A DNA stretch of 46,729 bases from JABHIB01 sp964497715 (GTDB lineage: Archaea > Nanobdellota > Nanobdellia > SCGC-AAA011-G17 > PNOQ01). The notes beneath the pieces are model-generated. The model was not told where the DNA came from, ran no database searches, and was given only the letters and a program-made list of their open reading frames with translations. Positions 32,893-41,501 of the stretch are shown piece after piece. Numbering within the stretch: position 1 is the stretch's first letter; every line of letters starts with the position of its first letter. The DNA lies in contig CAZCDH010000003.1 of NCBI GenBank assembly GCA_964497715.1, positions 1 through 46,729 of the forward strand, in the 5' to 3' direction. A program made the translations under genes and the position numbers.

Positions 32893-34229
32893 TTTAACTT
32901 AAGAGTCTTCCCATTAGTTAAGTATATCAAATTCTTTCCCGGTTTATAGCCAATTACATCAGTCAACTGTTCAATATTACTTACAACTTTATGATCTCCA
33001 TGACCAGGGATTATAATCTCAGGTTTTACCATATCAATCATATCCCTCATATCTTCTATAGAACCATGACCAGAAACATGAATGTCTCTAAAAATTCTAA
33101 CACCCCTACCAGTCAACTGATTCTCAAGTTTTTCTCTGTTAGATATATTAGGTTCAACAGGAATAGTTTTACACGAAAAAATTATATGATCATCATGAAC
33201 AAAATTAAATGGTAATTGTTTATTTCCAATTCTTGATAAAATAGCATTAGGTTCTGCCTGACTACCTGTACAAACAACAACATATTTATCTCTATTTTTC
33301 TCAATAGTTTTAAGCATTTTTTGAACCTGTCTCGAATAAGTAAGAATATTAGCATCCTTAGAATAATCAACCAAACCCACATTTTCTGCAGCCTTAGTAT
33401 ATTTAGAAAGAGATCTTCCCATAAAAACAACTTTCCTATCTAACTTCTTAGCAAAATCAATCATACTCTTTAATCTAGCCATATGGCTTGCAAAACTGGT
33501 AATGAAAATCGCATGACCCTTATTATCGGCTCCAAGCATAACATCCTTTAACAACTCTCTAGCAACCTTTTCAGACGGAGTTTTCATACCTTTAGAAGAA
33601 TATAATGAATCTAAGATCAAAGCCCTAACATTTCCTTCATTACCAAGCTCTTTCAATCTTTTATAATCTGGTTTTTTACCAACTACAGGATGATTATCAA
33701 ATTTAAAATCATTAGTATATACTATAACTCCTTCTGGTGTATGAACAGCTATAGAAGCAACATCGATTGTTGAGTGAGTCATACTTATTAATTCAATAGA
33801 AATATTTTTTGAAACTTCAATAATTGAACCAGTTTTTGTTGGAATTAATTTATTCTTTATTTTTGCATCATCATCTCTTGCTAAAGTTCGAAGAACTTCA
33901 ATAGTATAAGGAGTAGCAATAACTGGAGCATTATATTTCCCAGCAACATAAGGTATAGCTCCCACATGATCAAGATGTGCATGAGAAACAACAAAAGCCT
34001 TTACTTTGTCTTTATTATTCTCTAAATAAGTATCATCTGGAATAGCACCAATTTTTTGTAAACCCTTAGGAGTCAAATATTTTTTATTTCCTCCACCCTC
34101 TTGAAACTCTACAAGACTAGGTAAATAGAATCCACAATCTAGAACTACAATTTCATCTCCTACTTTTATAGCAGTCATATTCTTTCCAACTTCACTATAA
34201 CCACCAAGTGCAATAATTTCTACATTCAT
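32889..34229 (-). CDS. Archaeal RNase J (metallo-beta-lactamase / beta-CASP)
   Basis: The enzyme is a 5'-to-3' exoribonuclease. The 446-residue protein begins with the beta-lactamase fold (NVEIIALGGYSEVGKNM) and has the metal motif SHAHLDHVGAIP (about 79-90), MTHSTID in the second metal region, a beta-CASP region with ITSFASHMARL, and the late SGHGSIED and PGHGDHK motifs. There is no N-terminal KH domain, which separates it from archaeal CPSF-like proteins. In many euryarchaea it sits in the operon after S2, MEMO and mevalonate kinase genes. Confidence 0.93.
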   Translation of the reverse strand: MNVEIIALGGYSEVGKNMTAIKVGDEIVVLDCGFYLPSLVEFQEGGGNKKYLTPKGLQKIGAIPDDTYLENNKDKVKAFVVSHAHLDHVGAIPYVAGKYNAPVIATPYTIEVLRTLARDDDAKIKNKLIPTKTGSIIEVSKNISIELISMTHSTIDVASIAVHTPEGVIVYTNDFKFDNHPVVGKKPDYKRLKELGNEGNVRALILDSLYSSKGMKTPSEKVARELLKDVMLGADNKGHAIFITSFASHMARLKSMIDFAKKLDRKVVFMGRSLSKYTKAAENVGLVDYSKDANILTYSRQVQKMLKTIEKNRDKYVVVCTGSQAEPNAILSRIGNKQLPFNFVHDDHIIFSCKTIPVEPNISNREKLENQLTGRGVRIFRDIHVSGHGSIEDMRDMIDMVKPEIIIPGHGDHKVVSNIEQLTDVIGYKPGKNLIYLTNGKTLKLK

Positions 34230-34273
34230 ATACCTAAAACTTAAGGAGTTTGTTTATATAACTTTCTATATAT

Positions 34274-34645
34274 TTAAAAATTATTAGACTGTTTAAACCC
34301 TAATACATCTCCAATCTTAAGAGGTTTAGTCGAACCAGACTTCAGCTCAATAACAAATTTAGCAGGATTTTTAGGAACTATCCATGGCCTGAATGGAAGA
34401 ACTCTACGTTTTATATCAACAATTTTCTTATTACTATCTAACCATAAAATATCAATAGGATAAAAAACAAATAACATATGCAAAGTAGTTTCAAGAATTC
34501 CTTCTTCACTAGCCTCAAGAATTATTGCCTCGCCATGCTTCAAGGGTTTCGTAAACATCAAACCTTTCACTTTGAACATAACATTCTTTTTATACAAAGC
34601 ACGATCTGCAATTATTAAATTATCTTTGAATATATCGAATAGCAT
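34274..34645 (-). CDS. DUF192 family protein
   Basis: The 123-residue protein shows the DUF192 pattern: KGLMFTKPLKHGEAIIL (about 27-43), then TLHMLFVFYPIDILWLDSN (about 53-71), where the conserved M-x-x-x-x-x-P-x-D-I is kept, and FVIELKSGS with a final GDVLGF. The family is small and widespread with unknown biochemical function. No signal peptide is seen, although many relatives are exported. It lies between MEMO and RNase J. Confidence 0.88.
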   Translation of the reverse strand: MLFDIFKDNLIIADRALYKKNVMFKVKGLMFTKPLKHGEAIILEASEEGILETTLHMLFVFYPIDILWLDSNKKIVDIKRRVLPFRPWIVPKNPAKFVIELKSGSTKPLKIGDVLGFKQSNNF

Positions 34646-34682
34646 AGAAATTAAGCAAGAACTAAATATCTTTTAAAGCTTT

Positions 34683-35543
34683 TCATTCGAAAATAAAGCT
34701 GCCAAAATTAATAACTTCATCAAAATTATTATTAACCTCTCTTGAAGAATAATGTCTCAATAACTTAGAACTCTTGCTACCAAGAAGTTTGCAAGCCTCG
34801 ATAGCAACAACTATCGGACCAATTCCATCAAAACTAAGGCCCTTCCCTTTAGCATAGTCATAAAATCCTTTACTATCCATATCTTCAATTAATCGAATAG
34901 CACCCTTATCTAATTGCTTTGCCGCAAGCCTGGCATCAACTTCATCATCAAGACTATCAAACTTTTTACGGTGTGAAAGATTTGAAGTAGCTATAACACA
35001 AATATTTCTCTCAGATTCACCAATAGTTCTACCTATATCCCTCAACCTTTCATAATCAGAATCCTTACTAAGAATTAAAGGTAACACTTTGAGATTGTGT
35101 AATTTATCTCGTGAAACAAACTGTAAAAAAGGTAATTGAACTTCAAGATTAAACTCCTTTTTATGAGCAATATCATCAACATGAACAAAACTAAGAGACT
35201 TTAATAGCAACTTTCCAAAACCTTCATCAACAGAGACCTTACCAAAAGGTGTAGTCCAATTTTCAGAAGAGATCATATTACCAAAACCAGAACTATTAGT
35301 ACCAACAACAACATAAACCTCTGCAAAACTAGATTCTCCTAACTGTTTATATGCCCACGCAGAACAAGGTCCTGCAATTGAATAAAAAGAGTTAGGAACT
35401 ATGATTCCATTAACCAAGCTTTCCCCTCTTCTAATAGGCAACTCTCCAGGACCAAAATCAGAAATGAAAGAATCACGAATTTGATTATCTAATTCTTCAA
35501 AATTCCTTTTGTAATATTTTCCATCAAATACGCTCGCCCTCAT
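34683..35543 (-). CDS. MEMO family protein lacking the usual metal ligands
   Basis: The 286-residue protein has the overall MEMO/AmmeMemoRadiSam B layout, with an N-terminal AxxFDGKYY, a NLEVQLPFLQ core (about 132-141), TSNLSHR (about 187) and a GIGPIVVAIEA segment. The motif normally PHAGY is PNSFY here (50-54), the GPxH motif is GTNSSG (81-86), and the EHS before LEVQLPF is EFN (130-132). Thus the His ligands, and probably the Cys near the C-terminus, are replaced. Position next to S2 and enolase is that of the standard archaeal operon. The protein is probably non-catalytic. Confidence 0.85.
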   Translation of the reverse strand: MRASVFDGKYYKRNFEELDNQIRDSFISDFGPGELPIRRGESLVNGIIVPNSFYSIAGPCSAWAYKQLGESSFAEVYVVVGTNSSGFGNMISSENWTTPFGKVSVDEGFGKLLLKSLSFVHVDDIAHKKEFNLEVQLPFLQFVSRDKLHNLKVLPLILSKDSDYERLRDIGRTIGESERNICVIATSNLSHRKKFDSLDDEVDARLAAKQLDKGAIRLIEDMDSKGFYDYAKGKGLSFDGIGPIVVAIEACKLLGSKSSKLLRHYSSREVNNNFDEVINFGSFIFE

Positions 35544-35630
35544 AGAAAAAGGTAGTTAAAAAATTTATATAAAACTATTGTTATTATTCACCTACAAAAA
35601 GCTTAAAAACAACTCAATGTTACAAATAAT

Positions 35631-35783
35631 ATGGAAGAAGAAACTTTCGAAAATACTACAATTTATGGCGATGGTGGATGCGAAGAAAAGTTAGAATCTG
35701 ACGAAATATCTTCAGAAGAAGAAGGTTTTATGGCAGGTTACAACTCATCATATGCAGAAGAATCGGCTAGTGAAGAAGAATAA
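35631..35783 (+). CDS. Small acidic protein with GFMAGY motif
   Basis: This 50-residue frame with an ATG about 28 nt after a CTTAAAAAC box is one of the few plus-strand genes in this part. Nearly a third of residues are Glu. It has a short core EEGFMAGYNSSYAEES near its end. Many DPANN genomes, by recall, encode small acidic proteins with a G-F-x-x-G-Y core, but I cannot name a function. It is inserted between S2 and MEMO on the opposite strand. Confidence 0.5.
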   Translation: MEEETFENTTIYGDGGCEEKLESDEISSEEEGFMAGYNSSYAEESASEEE

Positions 35784-35828
35784 AAAATATAAAAATTAAT
35801 TATAAAAGAAATTTCTACGCAAACTCAA

Positions 35829-36428
35829 TTATATGCTTGTAAAATCTTCTATAGTTTTTGAAATATCATCATCTGATTTTATGATACCTTTAGCTTTCAA
35901 AAATTCTTTAGCAAAAATCCAGAAAATTATTCCTAAACTTTTTTTACCCTTATTGTTACAAGGAACTACTAGATCAATATAAGAAGTTTCATTATTAGTA
36001 TCACAAAGCGCAATTACAGGAACACCTAATCTCTTAGCATCATCAATAACATTCTTATCAGGTATTGGATCAACAGAAATGATTAACTTAGCTTCAACAA
36101 AATCTTCCAAATCAACGTTTGTTAAAGTTCCAGGAGGATATCTTCCAATAAATATATTTGCACCAGTTAATTTTCCAAACAATTTAGCAGCTTTCCAACC
36201 ATTCTCTCTTCTACAAGCAACTAATATTTGACCAGGCTCATAGTTACTAATCATTTTAGAAGCAATTCTAATCCTATTATCAATCTCTTCAACATTAAGA
36301 ACAGACAAACCATCGGATCTAACTTTGTAAATAAATTTAGACATCGCATTAGTTCTAGTCTTTGTTCCAATGTGTATTCCGGCTTCTAAGTATTTGTCCA
36401 ACGGAACCATATAATTTTCTTCTGCCAT
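35829..36428 (-). CDS. rps2: Small ribosomal subunit protein S2
   Basis: This 199-residue archaeal S2 has GIHIGTKTRTNAM (about 17-29), then FIGRYPPGTLTN and IISVDPIPDKNVIDDA (about 94-130), and CDTNNETSYIDLVVPCNNKG. The protein sits on the platform of the small subunit. Position directly after enolase matches the conserved archaeal order RpoK-Eno-S2. Confidence 0.97.
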   Translation of the reverse strand: MAEENYMVPLDKYLEAGIHIGTKTRTNAMSKFIYKVRSDGLSVLNVEEIDNRIRIASKMISNYEPGQILVACRRENGWKAAKLFGKLTGANIFIGRYPPGTLTNVDLEDFVEAKLIISVDPIPDKNVIDDAKRLGVPVIALCDTNNETSYIDLVVPCNNKGKKSLGIIFWIFAKEFLKAKGIIKSDDDISKTIEDFTSI

Positions 36429-36465
36429 ATCAAGAAACGAGAAAAAAAGGACTATATAAAGTTTT

Positions 36466-37680
36466 CTACTTATACTTTTTTAATTTGATTTGTCCTTCTA
36501 TAGATTTTATCTCTTTTAACTTAACTTCTCTCTCACTACCATAAATTCCAGTCTTAATTAACTGAGTACCAAACCCTACAGCAAGGTGTCCAAGAATCTT
36601 ATCTTTAGTCTCTCCAGACCTATGGCTCATAGCACAAATTAATTTGTTAGCCTTTGCTTTATCAACAACTTTTTTAGTTTCTATTAATCCGCCAATCTGA
36701 TTAGGTTTAATTATAATGCCACTTATAGCCTCTGCCTTGATAGCTTTATCCAATCTATCAGAATTAGTAGTGGTTAAATCATCTCCAACAATTATACATT
36801 TATTACCATACTCTTTACGAAGCTTAGCAAATCCTTCAAAATCCTCTTCATGTAAGGCATCTTCAACATATTTTAAATTATATTTCTCAATAATCTCACC
36901 AATAAATTTTATTTGCTCATCACTCGTTAAAGTTTTAGTTTTTTGTTCATCAGAAAAATTATGATAATGATATTTACCATTTTTATAGAAACTAGAAGCT
37001 GCAACATCTAATCCAATATGAATTGTAAATCCGAATTCTTTGGACACTTCTTTAATTGAGCCTCTCAATAATTCAAGAGCCTGATAATTTGAAATATCTG
37101 CAACCCATGCGCCTTCATCACTTGTTTCACGATTAAAGTTTTCATCAAGTTTTTTCATTCTTTTTCTAACAAGATCATGTATTTTGAAATTAGCAAACAC
37201 TGCATCACTAAAAGAATTACAATCTAGAGAGAATACAAGAAACTCTTGGAAATCTGGAGAAGATGTACCCTTAATGTGTGCTCCACCTCCAATAACATTG
37301 CCAATCGGTCTAGGAACCTGTTTAGCATTTTCATTTAAAATTTCCCAAGGAGCATCAAATGAATTTAACACAGCATACTCTACAGCCAATACTGTATTTC
37401 CTCCATATTTTTTAAAGTCAATTATATCTTCAATTTTTTTTAAATCAGAAAATGAATTAATTTCAAGACCAATTAAACTATCTTTCAATTCTTTATTTAT
37501 TGCATTAACACAAAAATCTACACCATCTTCAGGGAAAGCATCAACCTCATGTACACCCTTACTAGCGCCACTCGGAGTTGAACCTTCTCCCTTACCCATA
37601 TCAGATTTAACAATAACTTTAATGGTTTCCTCGCCACGAGAATTCTTTATCTTTTTAGCTTTAATCTTTTTAATGATCAT
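36466..37680 (-). CDS. eno: Enolase (phosphopyruvate hydratase)
   Basis: Interconverts 2-phosphoglycerate and phosphoenolpyruvate. The 404-residue protein has a metal-binding Asp in HIGLDVAASS, the second ligand in VEDALHEED (usually EDP), the third in VGDDLTTTN, the catalytic Lys in IIKPNQIGG, and SHRSGET. The N-terminal substrate loop STPSGASKGVHE (34-45) is conserved. It shows a few substitutions but retains all catalytic residues. It lies between a membrane protein and S2. Confidence 0.96.
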   Translation of the reverse strand: MIIKKIKAKKIKNSRGEETIKVIVKSDMGKGEGSTPSGASKGVHEVDAFPEDGVDFCVNAINKELKDSLIGLEINSFSDLKKIEDIIDFKKYGGNTVLAVEYAVLNSFDAPWEILNENAKQVPRPIGNVIGGGAHIKGTSSPDFQEFLVFSLDCNSFSDAVFANFKIHDLVRKRMKKLDENFNRETSDEGAWVADISNYQALELLRGSIKEVSKEFGFTIHIGLDVAASSFYKNGKYHYHNFSDEQKTKTLTSDEQIKFIGEIIEKYNLKYVEDALHEEDFEGFAKLRKEYGNKCIIVGDDLTTTNSDRLDKAIKAEAISGIIIKPNQIGGLIETKKVVDKAKANKLICAMSHRSGETKDKILGHLAVGFGTQLIKTGIYGSEREVKLKEIKSIEGQIKLKKYK

Positions 37681-37723
37681 TAAATTAATATGTAGAATAT
37701 TTACTTATAAAGATTTTGCTGAT

Positions 37724-38404
37724 TTAGACACTAAATTCAATTTGAAACTTTTTTCCAACAAAACGACTATAACAGAAAGAACTAATAAATGCTGCAATAG
37801 CTCCGGCAAAAAATCCAGAAAATGCATACTGGATAGCAGAGTGAGAATAAGAGAGAAACAAAAACATAAGTGGTAATATCATCATCTCCATAACAGAAAC
37901 AAATAATCCAACTTTCAAAACATTCACTTTATTTATAACAAATAATTTATCTCCAAACCAAATTCTAAATTTCAAAGGATTATAATTATATAAAAAAGTA
38001 CCGACAATAACAGCAACAAAAGTTGCAAAGAACCCCATCAAGATCCTACCATAATAAAATCCATAATTAGGGATCCAAGGATAATAACTCTGGATAACAA
38101 ACAAAATAAATAAAAATACTCCTCCAATAATTGAAGCAGACCAAGGTTCTACTTTTTTAACAAGTTTTTTCTCATTACAACAAGATAATCTAAGACCCCA
38201 TTTAGTTTTACTACAAAAATAATTGAAAATAATTAACAAAATAAAAGTTCCAAAAAAACCTATTGGAAATCCATAAAAAGTATTACTAATGATTATATTA
38301 AAATTGAAAATAAACATCCCCATTAAAAACAGCGCAAAGAACTCTATGCCACCAATAAAAAAAGAAAAATCAATAGGGTTGATATCACCAATTTTGTGTT
38401 TCAT
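37724..38404 (-). CDS. Polytopic membrane protein of unknown family
   Basis: The 226-residue protein has about six hydrophobic segments, with a basic loop (KTKWGLRLSCCNEKKLVKK) after the second or third. Aromatic-rich hydrophobic stretches and the GFFAGAIAAF segment near the end fit an inner-membrane protein, but no motif identifies a family. It is inserted between rpoK and enolase, genes that are normally adjacent in archaea. Confidence 0.6.
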   Translation of the reverse strand: MKHKIGDINPIDFSFFIGGIEFFALFLMGMFIFNFNIIISNTFYGFPIGFFGTFILLIIFNYFCSKTKWGLRLSCCNEKKLVKKVEPWSASIIGGVFLFILFVIQSYYPWIPNYGFYYGRILMGFFATFVAVIVGTFLYNYNPLKFRIWFGDKLFVINKVNVLKVGLFVSVMEMMILPLMFLFLSYSHSAIQYAFSGFFAGAIAAFISSFCYSRFVGKKFQIEFSV

Positions 38405-38417
38405 TTTTTAAAATGAA

Positions 38418-38609
38418 TTAAGCTAACGGTCTTTTAATACTAATTGGCAAGACTTCCTTTTCATACTCAAGTTCTGCAATTTTAACAGTATCAAAATTAA
38501 TAGACTCTAATTTAACTTTAGACAATTTAATCAATACTGGAGCACCTGCAGCTAACTGCAGAGCCCTAGCACCGATTATTCTTGCCCTTTCATATCTTGT
38601 GTGTTTCAC
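38418..38609 (-). CDS. rpoK: DNA-directed RNA polymerase subunit K (Rpo6, omega-like)
   Basis: The 63-residue subunit has the core TRYERARIIGARALQLAAG and GAPVLI, and ends LPISIKRPLA, all diagnostic for Rpo6, the homologue of bacterial omega and RPB6. The start is GTG 38609, which overlaps the rrp42 stop as GTGA. It joins the exosome cluster to the enolase/S2 cluster. Confidence 0.95.
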   Translation of the reverse strand: MKHTRYERARIIGARALQLAAGAPVLIKLSKVKLESINFDTVKIAELEYEKEVLPISIKRPLA

Positions 38610-39376
38610 TTTAATTTTTTCCTCAAAGAATCTGTAACAACTTTAGCCATCTTTACAGCTTCATTAACTTCATCTATTGTGAAAAAACCTGCTCCACCTT
38701 TTTGCATAGCATTGATATCTCCACTTGCTGAGATTCCTATCGTTACTCTTGCATCAACTTCACTTGTTTCTTCTAAAACCGGATCAACAAATAATTTATC
38801 TCCACTCTTAAAAATAGTTGAAGTCAAAGGTATTCTGTCTTCAATTAAAGGCAACTTATTTTTTGTTGGTGTATCATAATCAACTTTATTACCTTCTTCC
38901 AATGTAGGGACTAATGAATCTTTTAATGCAGCAACAGCAGCCAAAGCAGCGGCGTCTAAAATATTACCAGCATCATTAATTATATATAAATCCACAAAAA
39001 CTGTCCAAACAGCTTCTCCTTCTTTAATACATAATTTTTTCAAGTCTATCATGTTAGACTCCCTAATTCCCCTATCAATTACTCTAGCTAATTCAATAGA
39101 CTCAATTGAAGGAGGTCCAGCTGAAAAATTTTCATTTGCCATTGGTAAAAGTTCTGAAGTAACCATTAAAGTTCCTTTATCAGGAGAATCACTGTATGGG
39201 GTACCTACTGACATTTTAACACCAGCAATTACTTCTGTATCTCCCCACTTAACTCTAGCTGAACCCTCAGCTTTAGTAGAAACATCATTTGTTATAACAA
39301 TATCTCTGACATCAGTTAATTTTCTTCCATCAACTCTCTGACCGTTTTCTATTAAAGATTTTATGTAACTTTTCAT
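38606..39376 (-). CDS. rrp42: Exosome subunit Rrp42
   Basis: Rrp42 is the non-catalytic RNase PH-fold partner of Rrp41 in the hexameric ring. The 256-residue protein shows NGQRVDGRKL (about 11-20), the insert with SPDKGTLMVTSELLP, and ANENFSAGPPSIES, followed by the second core strand GNILDAAALAAVAALKD. Its start overlaps the Rrp41 stop as ATGA. Confidence 0.96.
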   Translation of the reverse strand: MKSYIKSLIENGQRVDGRKLTDVRDIVITNDVSTKAEGSARVKWGDTEVIAGVKMSVGTPYSDSPDKGTLMVTSELLPMANENFSAGPPSIESIELARVIDRGIRESNMIDLKKLCIKEGEAVWTVFVDLYIINDAGNILDAAALAAVAALKDSLVPTLEEGNKVDYDTPTKNKLPLIEDRIPLTSTIFKSGDKLFVDPVLEETSEVDARVTIGISASGDINAMQKGGAGFFTIDEVNEAVKMAKVVTDSLRKKLK

Positions 39377-40089
39377 TCTTTCTTACCTCCATCCAAATCA
39401 TATTTGACACGAAGTGCTTCTTCCATAACTTCTTGTGCATCTTTACAACCTTTTTCAGCAAGTTTCATAGCTTCATCCAATTCTTTTTGAGAAACTTTTC
39501 CATCTAACTGTAAAAGAGTTATTTTTCCAACCTTAGGCATCATTGCTATAGGGATATCAGTTGGGAACTCACCTTGATCTTCTTCATACTTATCTAAATC
39601 AAGAATAACATTTCCATCAACTTTACCAACAGCAACAGCAGAAACTAATTCTTTCATAGGAATTCCAGCATCTGCAAGAGCTAAAGAAGCTGCATTTATA
39701 CCAACACATCTTGTTCCAGCATCTGCTTGAGTTATATAAACGTATAAATCAACAGACGTATAAGGAAGTTTTGATAAATCCATAGCTGGTAACAAAGAAT
39801 TCTCAATTACCATCGATATTTCACTACTTCTTCTACTCGGACCAGGCCTTTTCCTATCATTAACTGAGAAACTCATAAGATCATATGTACATCTTAATAA
39901 TCCTCTATCTGATTTCTGTTTATGTGCAGGAACAACCTGTCTAGGTCCTCTAACTGCAGCAATAGCTATAGTCTTTCCCATCTTAAACATAGCGCTCCCT
40001 TGAGCAGATGGAACTACTCCAACTTTTGCTTCCATTGGCCTAATTTCATCTATTTTTCTTTTATCATTTCTTTGAAATTTCTTTGCCAT
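39373..40089 (-). CDS. rrp41: Exosome catalytic subunit Rrp41
   Basis: Rrp41 is the phosphorolytic RNase PH-fold subunit. The 238-residue protein has EIRPMEAKVGVVPSAQGSA (about 15-33), GPRQVVPAHKQ, the CTYDLMSFSVNDRKRPGPS region, and the phosphate- and metal-site segments DAGTRCVGINAAS and DLDKYEEDQGEFPTDIPIAM. It is 1 bp from Rrp4 and overlaps Rrp42 by 4 bp. Confidence 0.97.
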   Translation of the reverse strand: MAKKFQRNDKRKIDEIRPMEAKVGVVPSAQGSAMFKMGKTIAIAAVRGPRQVVPAHKQKSDRGLLRCTYDLMSFSVNDRKRPGPSRRSSEISMVIENSLLPAMDLSKLPYTSVDLYVYITQADAGTRCVGINAASLALADAGIPMKELVSAVAVGKVDGNVILDLDKYEEDQGEFPTDIPIAMMPKVGKITLLQLDGKVSQKELDEAMKLAEKGCKDAQEVMEEALRVKYDLDGGKKE

Positions 40090-40090
40090 T

Positions 40091-40780
40091 TTACTTATTC
40101 TCCTCTAGAAACTGACCAATTGTTTCAGTCAACCCAGATTTGTGTGATTCATTTTCTATCTTTCTAATTGCTTTTTCAACTAAAAGTTCCATCTTAGGAT
40201 CTTCTCCTGAAATCCAAACAATTCCATTTTGTCCCACAGTTATATTACAACCAGTAACTTCCTTTATTGTAGAAATCATACTACCTTGCTTTCCAATAAT
40301 TCTAGGAACTTTTGTTGATTGGCAACTTATAACTTTGCCTTTTCCTAATTTTCTCAAACCAGGACCTTTTGCAGTAACATCAATGAATTTGGTACCTGAA
40401 ATTTTTGTGATTTTACAAGCAACATACTCTCCAACATTAAAATATCTAGAAAGATCAGCATCATTAGGTATATAATCTCTGCTTGCTTCAGCAAGTCTCA
40501 AACCTGCTAAAAAAGCCCAACCAATATCTAATCTCCATCCGGAAATAAGAATATCTGATACCTTTCCTATTACTGTATCTCCAACTTTAGGGATATACTT
40601 TCCTTTTAACGGAATTACTCTAATAACTTTTCCGTTTACGTCTCCAAGTCCAACAGATGTTGATACTATATTATCTCCACTTCGAAGAGTACCAACTCCA
40701 GGTAGATAGTCCATACCAGCAGCCATCTCTTGACCAGGTATAACTAATCCCCTTTCCTTAAATAATAATTTACTCGTCAT
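40091..40780 (-). CDS. rrp4: Exosome RNA-binding subunit Rrp4
   Basis: The 229-residue cap protein has an N-terminal domain with VIPGQEMAAGMDYLPGVGT, an S1 domain (about 60-130), and a KH domain with GKQGSMISTIKEVTG (about 168-182). It recruits RNA to the exosome ring and is the first of the three exosome genes. Confidence 0.96.
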   Translation of the reverse strand: MTSKLLFKERGLVIPGQEMAAGMDYLPGVGTLRSGDNIVSTSVGLGDVNGKVIRVIPLKGKYIPKVGDTVIGKVSDILISGWRLDIGWAFLAGLRLAEASRDYIPNDADLSRYFNVGEYVACKITKISGTKFIDVTAKGPGLRKLGKGKVISCQSTKVPRIIGKQGSMISTIKEVTGCNITVGQNGIVWISGEDPKMELLVEKAIRKIENESHKSGLTETIGQFLEENK

Positions 40781-40798
40781 TTTTTTTCTCCATAATTT

Positions 40799-41500
40799 TT
40801 ATTCTTTCTTTTCTATTATTTGTGACTCAATTCTTCCTTGAGTCAAATGATTTATGTCATCAAACAATTTGTTCTGTAATCCAGCTGGAACTTCAACATC
40901 AACAACTAGACTTCCATCGTTTTGCCAATCTTCCTTAAGGATAGTGCCATATCTTTTAAAAACAGCATAACTAGCCCCAGTAAATTCTGCAGGAACAGTA
41001 AAAGCAACTCTCTTCAATTCATAGCTAATAGGTAAAACAGAAGTCATTCCCCTAACTATGTCTTTTATCTGTGATTCGGCATTCTTAAACTCATCAATCT
41101 TAATTCCAGCTTCATTCATCGCATTCTCGATTCTTTGAGGAGGATGAGGCAATCCAGTTTTAGGATCCATAGCATTTCTGACTATTAAATCAATCACTTC
41201 TTTCTTTTTATTATCTCTTAACTTTGTCCTATACTCTGTAGTAAGTTGTATCTCACCATCTTTGATTATTTTCTCAGAGATAAGATTAACATCATCACTA
41301 CCAAAAATTTCTTTTAAATCACTTTCAGATGCTTGCTCACCTTTTTTGGTATCTTTATAGATAGCATCAGAAACAAGAGCATCGCTTAATTTAGCATTTC
41401 CTTGTTTATACTCTATAGCTTTCTCACAATCTACAAGAATCTCAAAATTTTGTCCGTGTGTTTTTAACCTAGCAATTACTGCATCTTCAATATTAGTCAT
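40799..41500 (-). CDS. Ribosome maturation protein SBDS homologue
   Basis: This 233-residue protein belongs to the SBDS/Sdo1 family, which works in 60S/50S subunit maturation. The N-terminal FYSH domain holds AVIARLKTHGQNFEILVD and an AIYKDTKKGEQAS segment. The middle region has NAMDPKTGLPHPPQRIENAM, and the C-terminal domain ends before the usual length. It is placed between psmA and Rrp4, as in the conserved exosome superoperon. Confidence 0.96.
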   Translation of the reverse strand: MTNIEDAVIARLKTHGQNFEILVDCEKAIEYKQGNAKLSDALVSDAIYKDTKKGEQASESDLKEIFGSDDVNLISEKIIKDGEIQLTTEYRTKLRDNKKKEVIDLIVRNAMDPKTGLPHPPQRIENAMNEAGIKIDEFKNAESQIKDIVRGMTSVLPISYELKRVAFTVPAEFTGASYAVFKRYGTILKEDWQNDGSLVVDVEVPAGLQNKLFDDINHLTQGRIESQIIEKKE

Positions 41501-41501
41501 T

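Noticed and set aside
37184..37876. Long plus-strand frame (230 codons) antisense to enolase and the membrane protein gene
   Set aside because: It mirrors well-conserved genes on the other strand, has no promoter, and its composition is that of a shadow frame.
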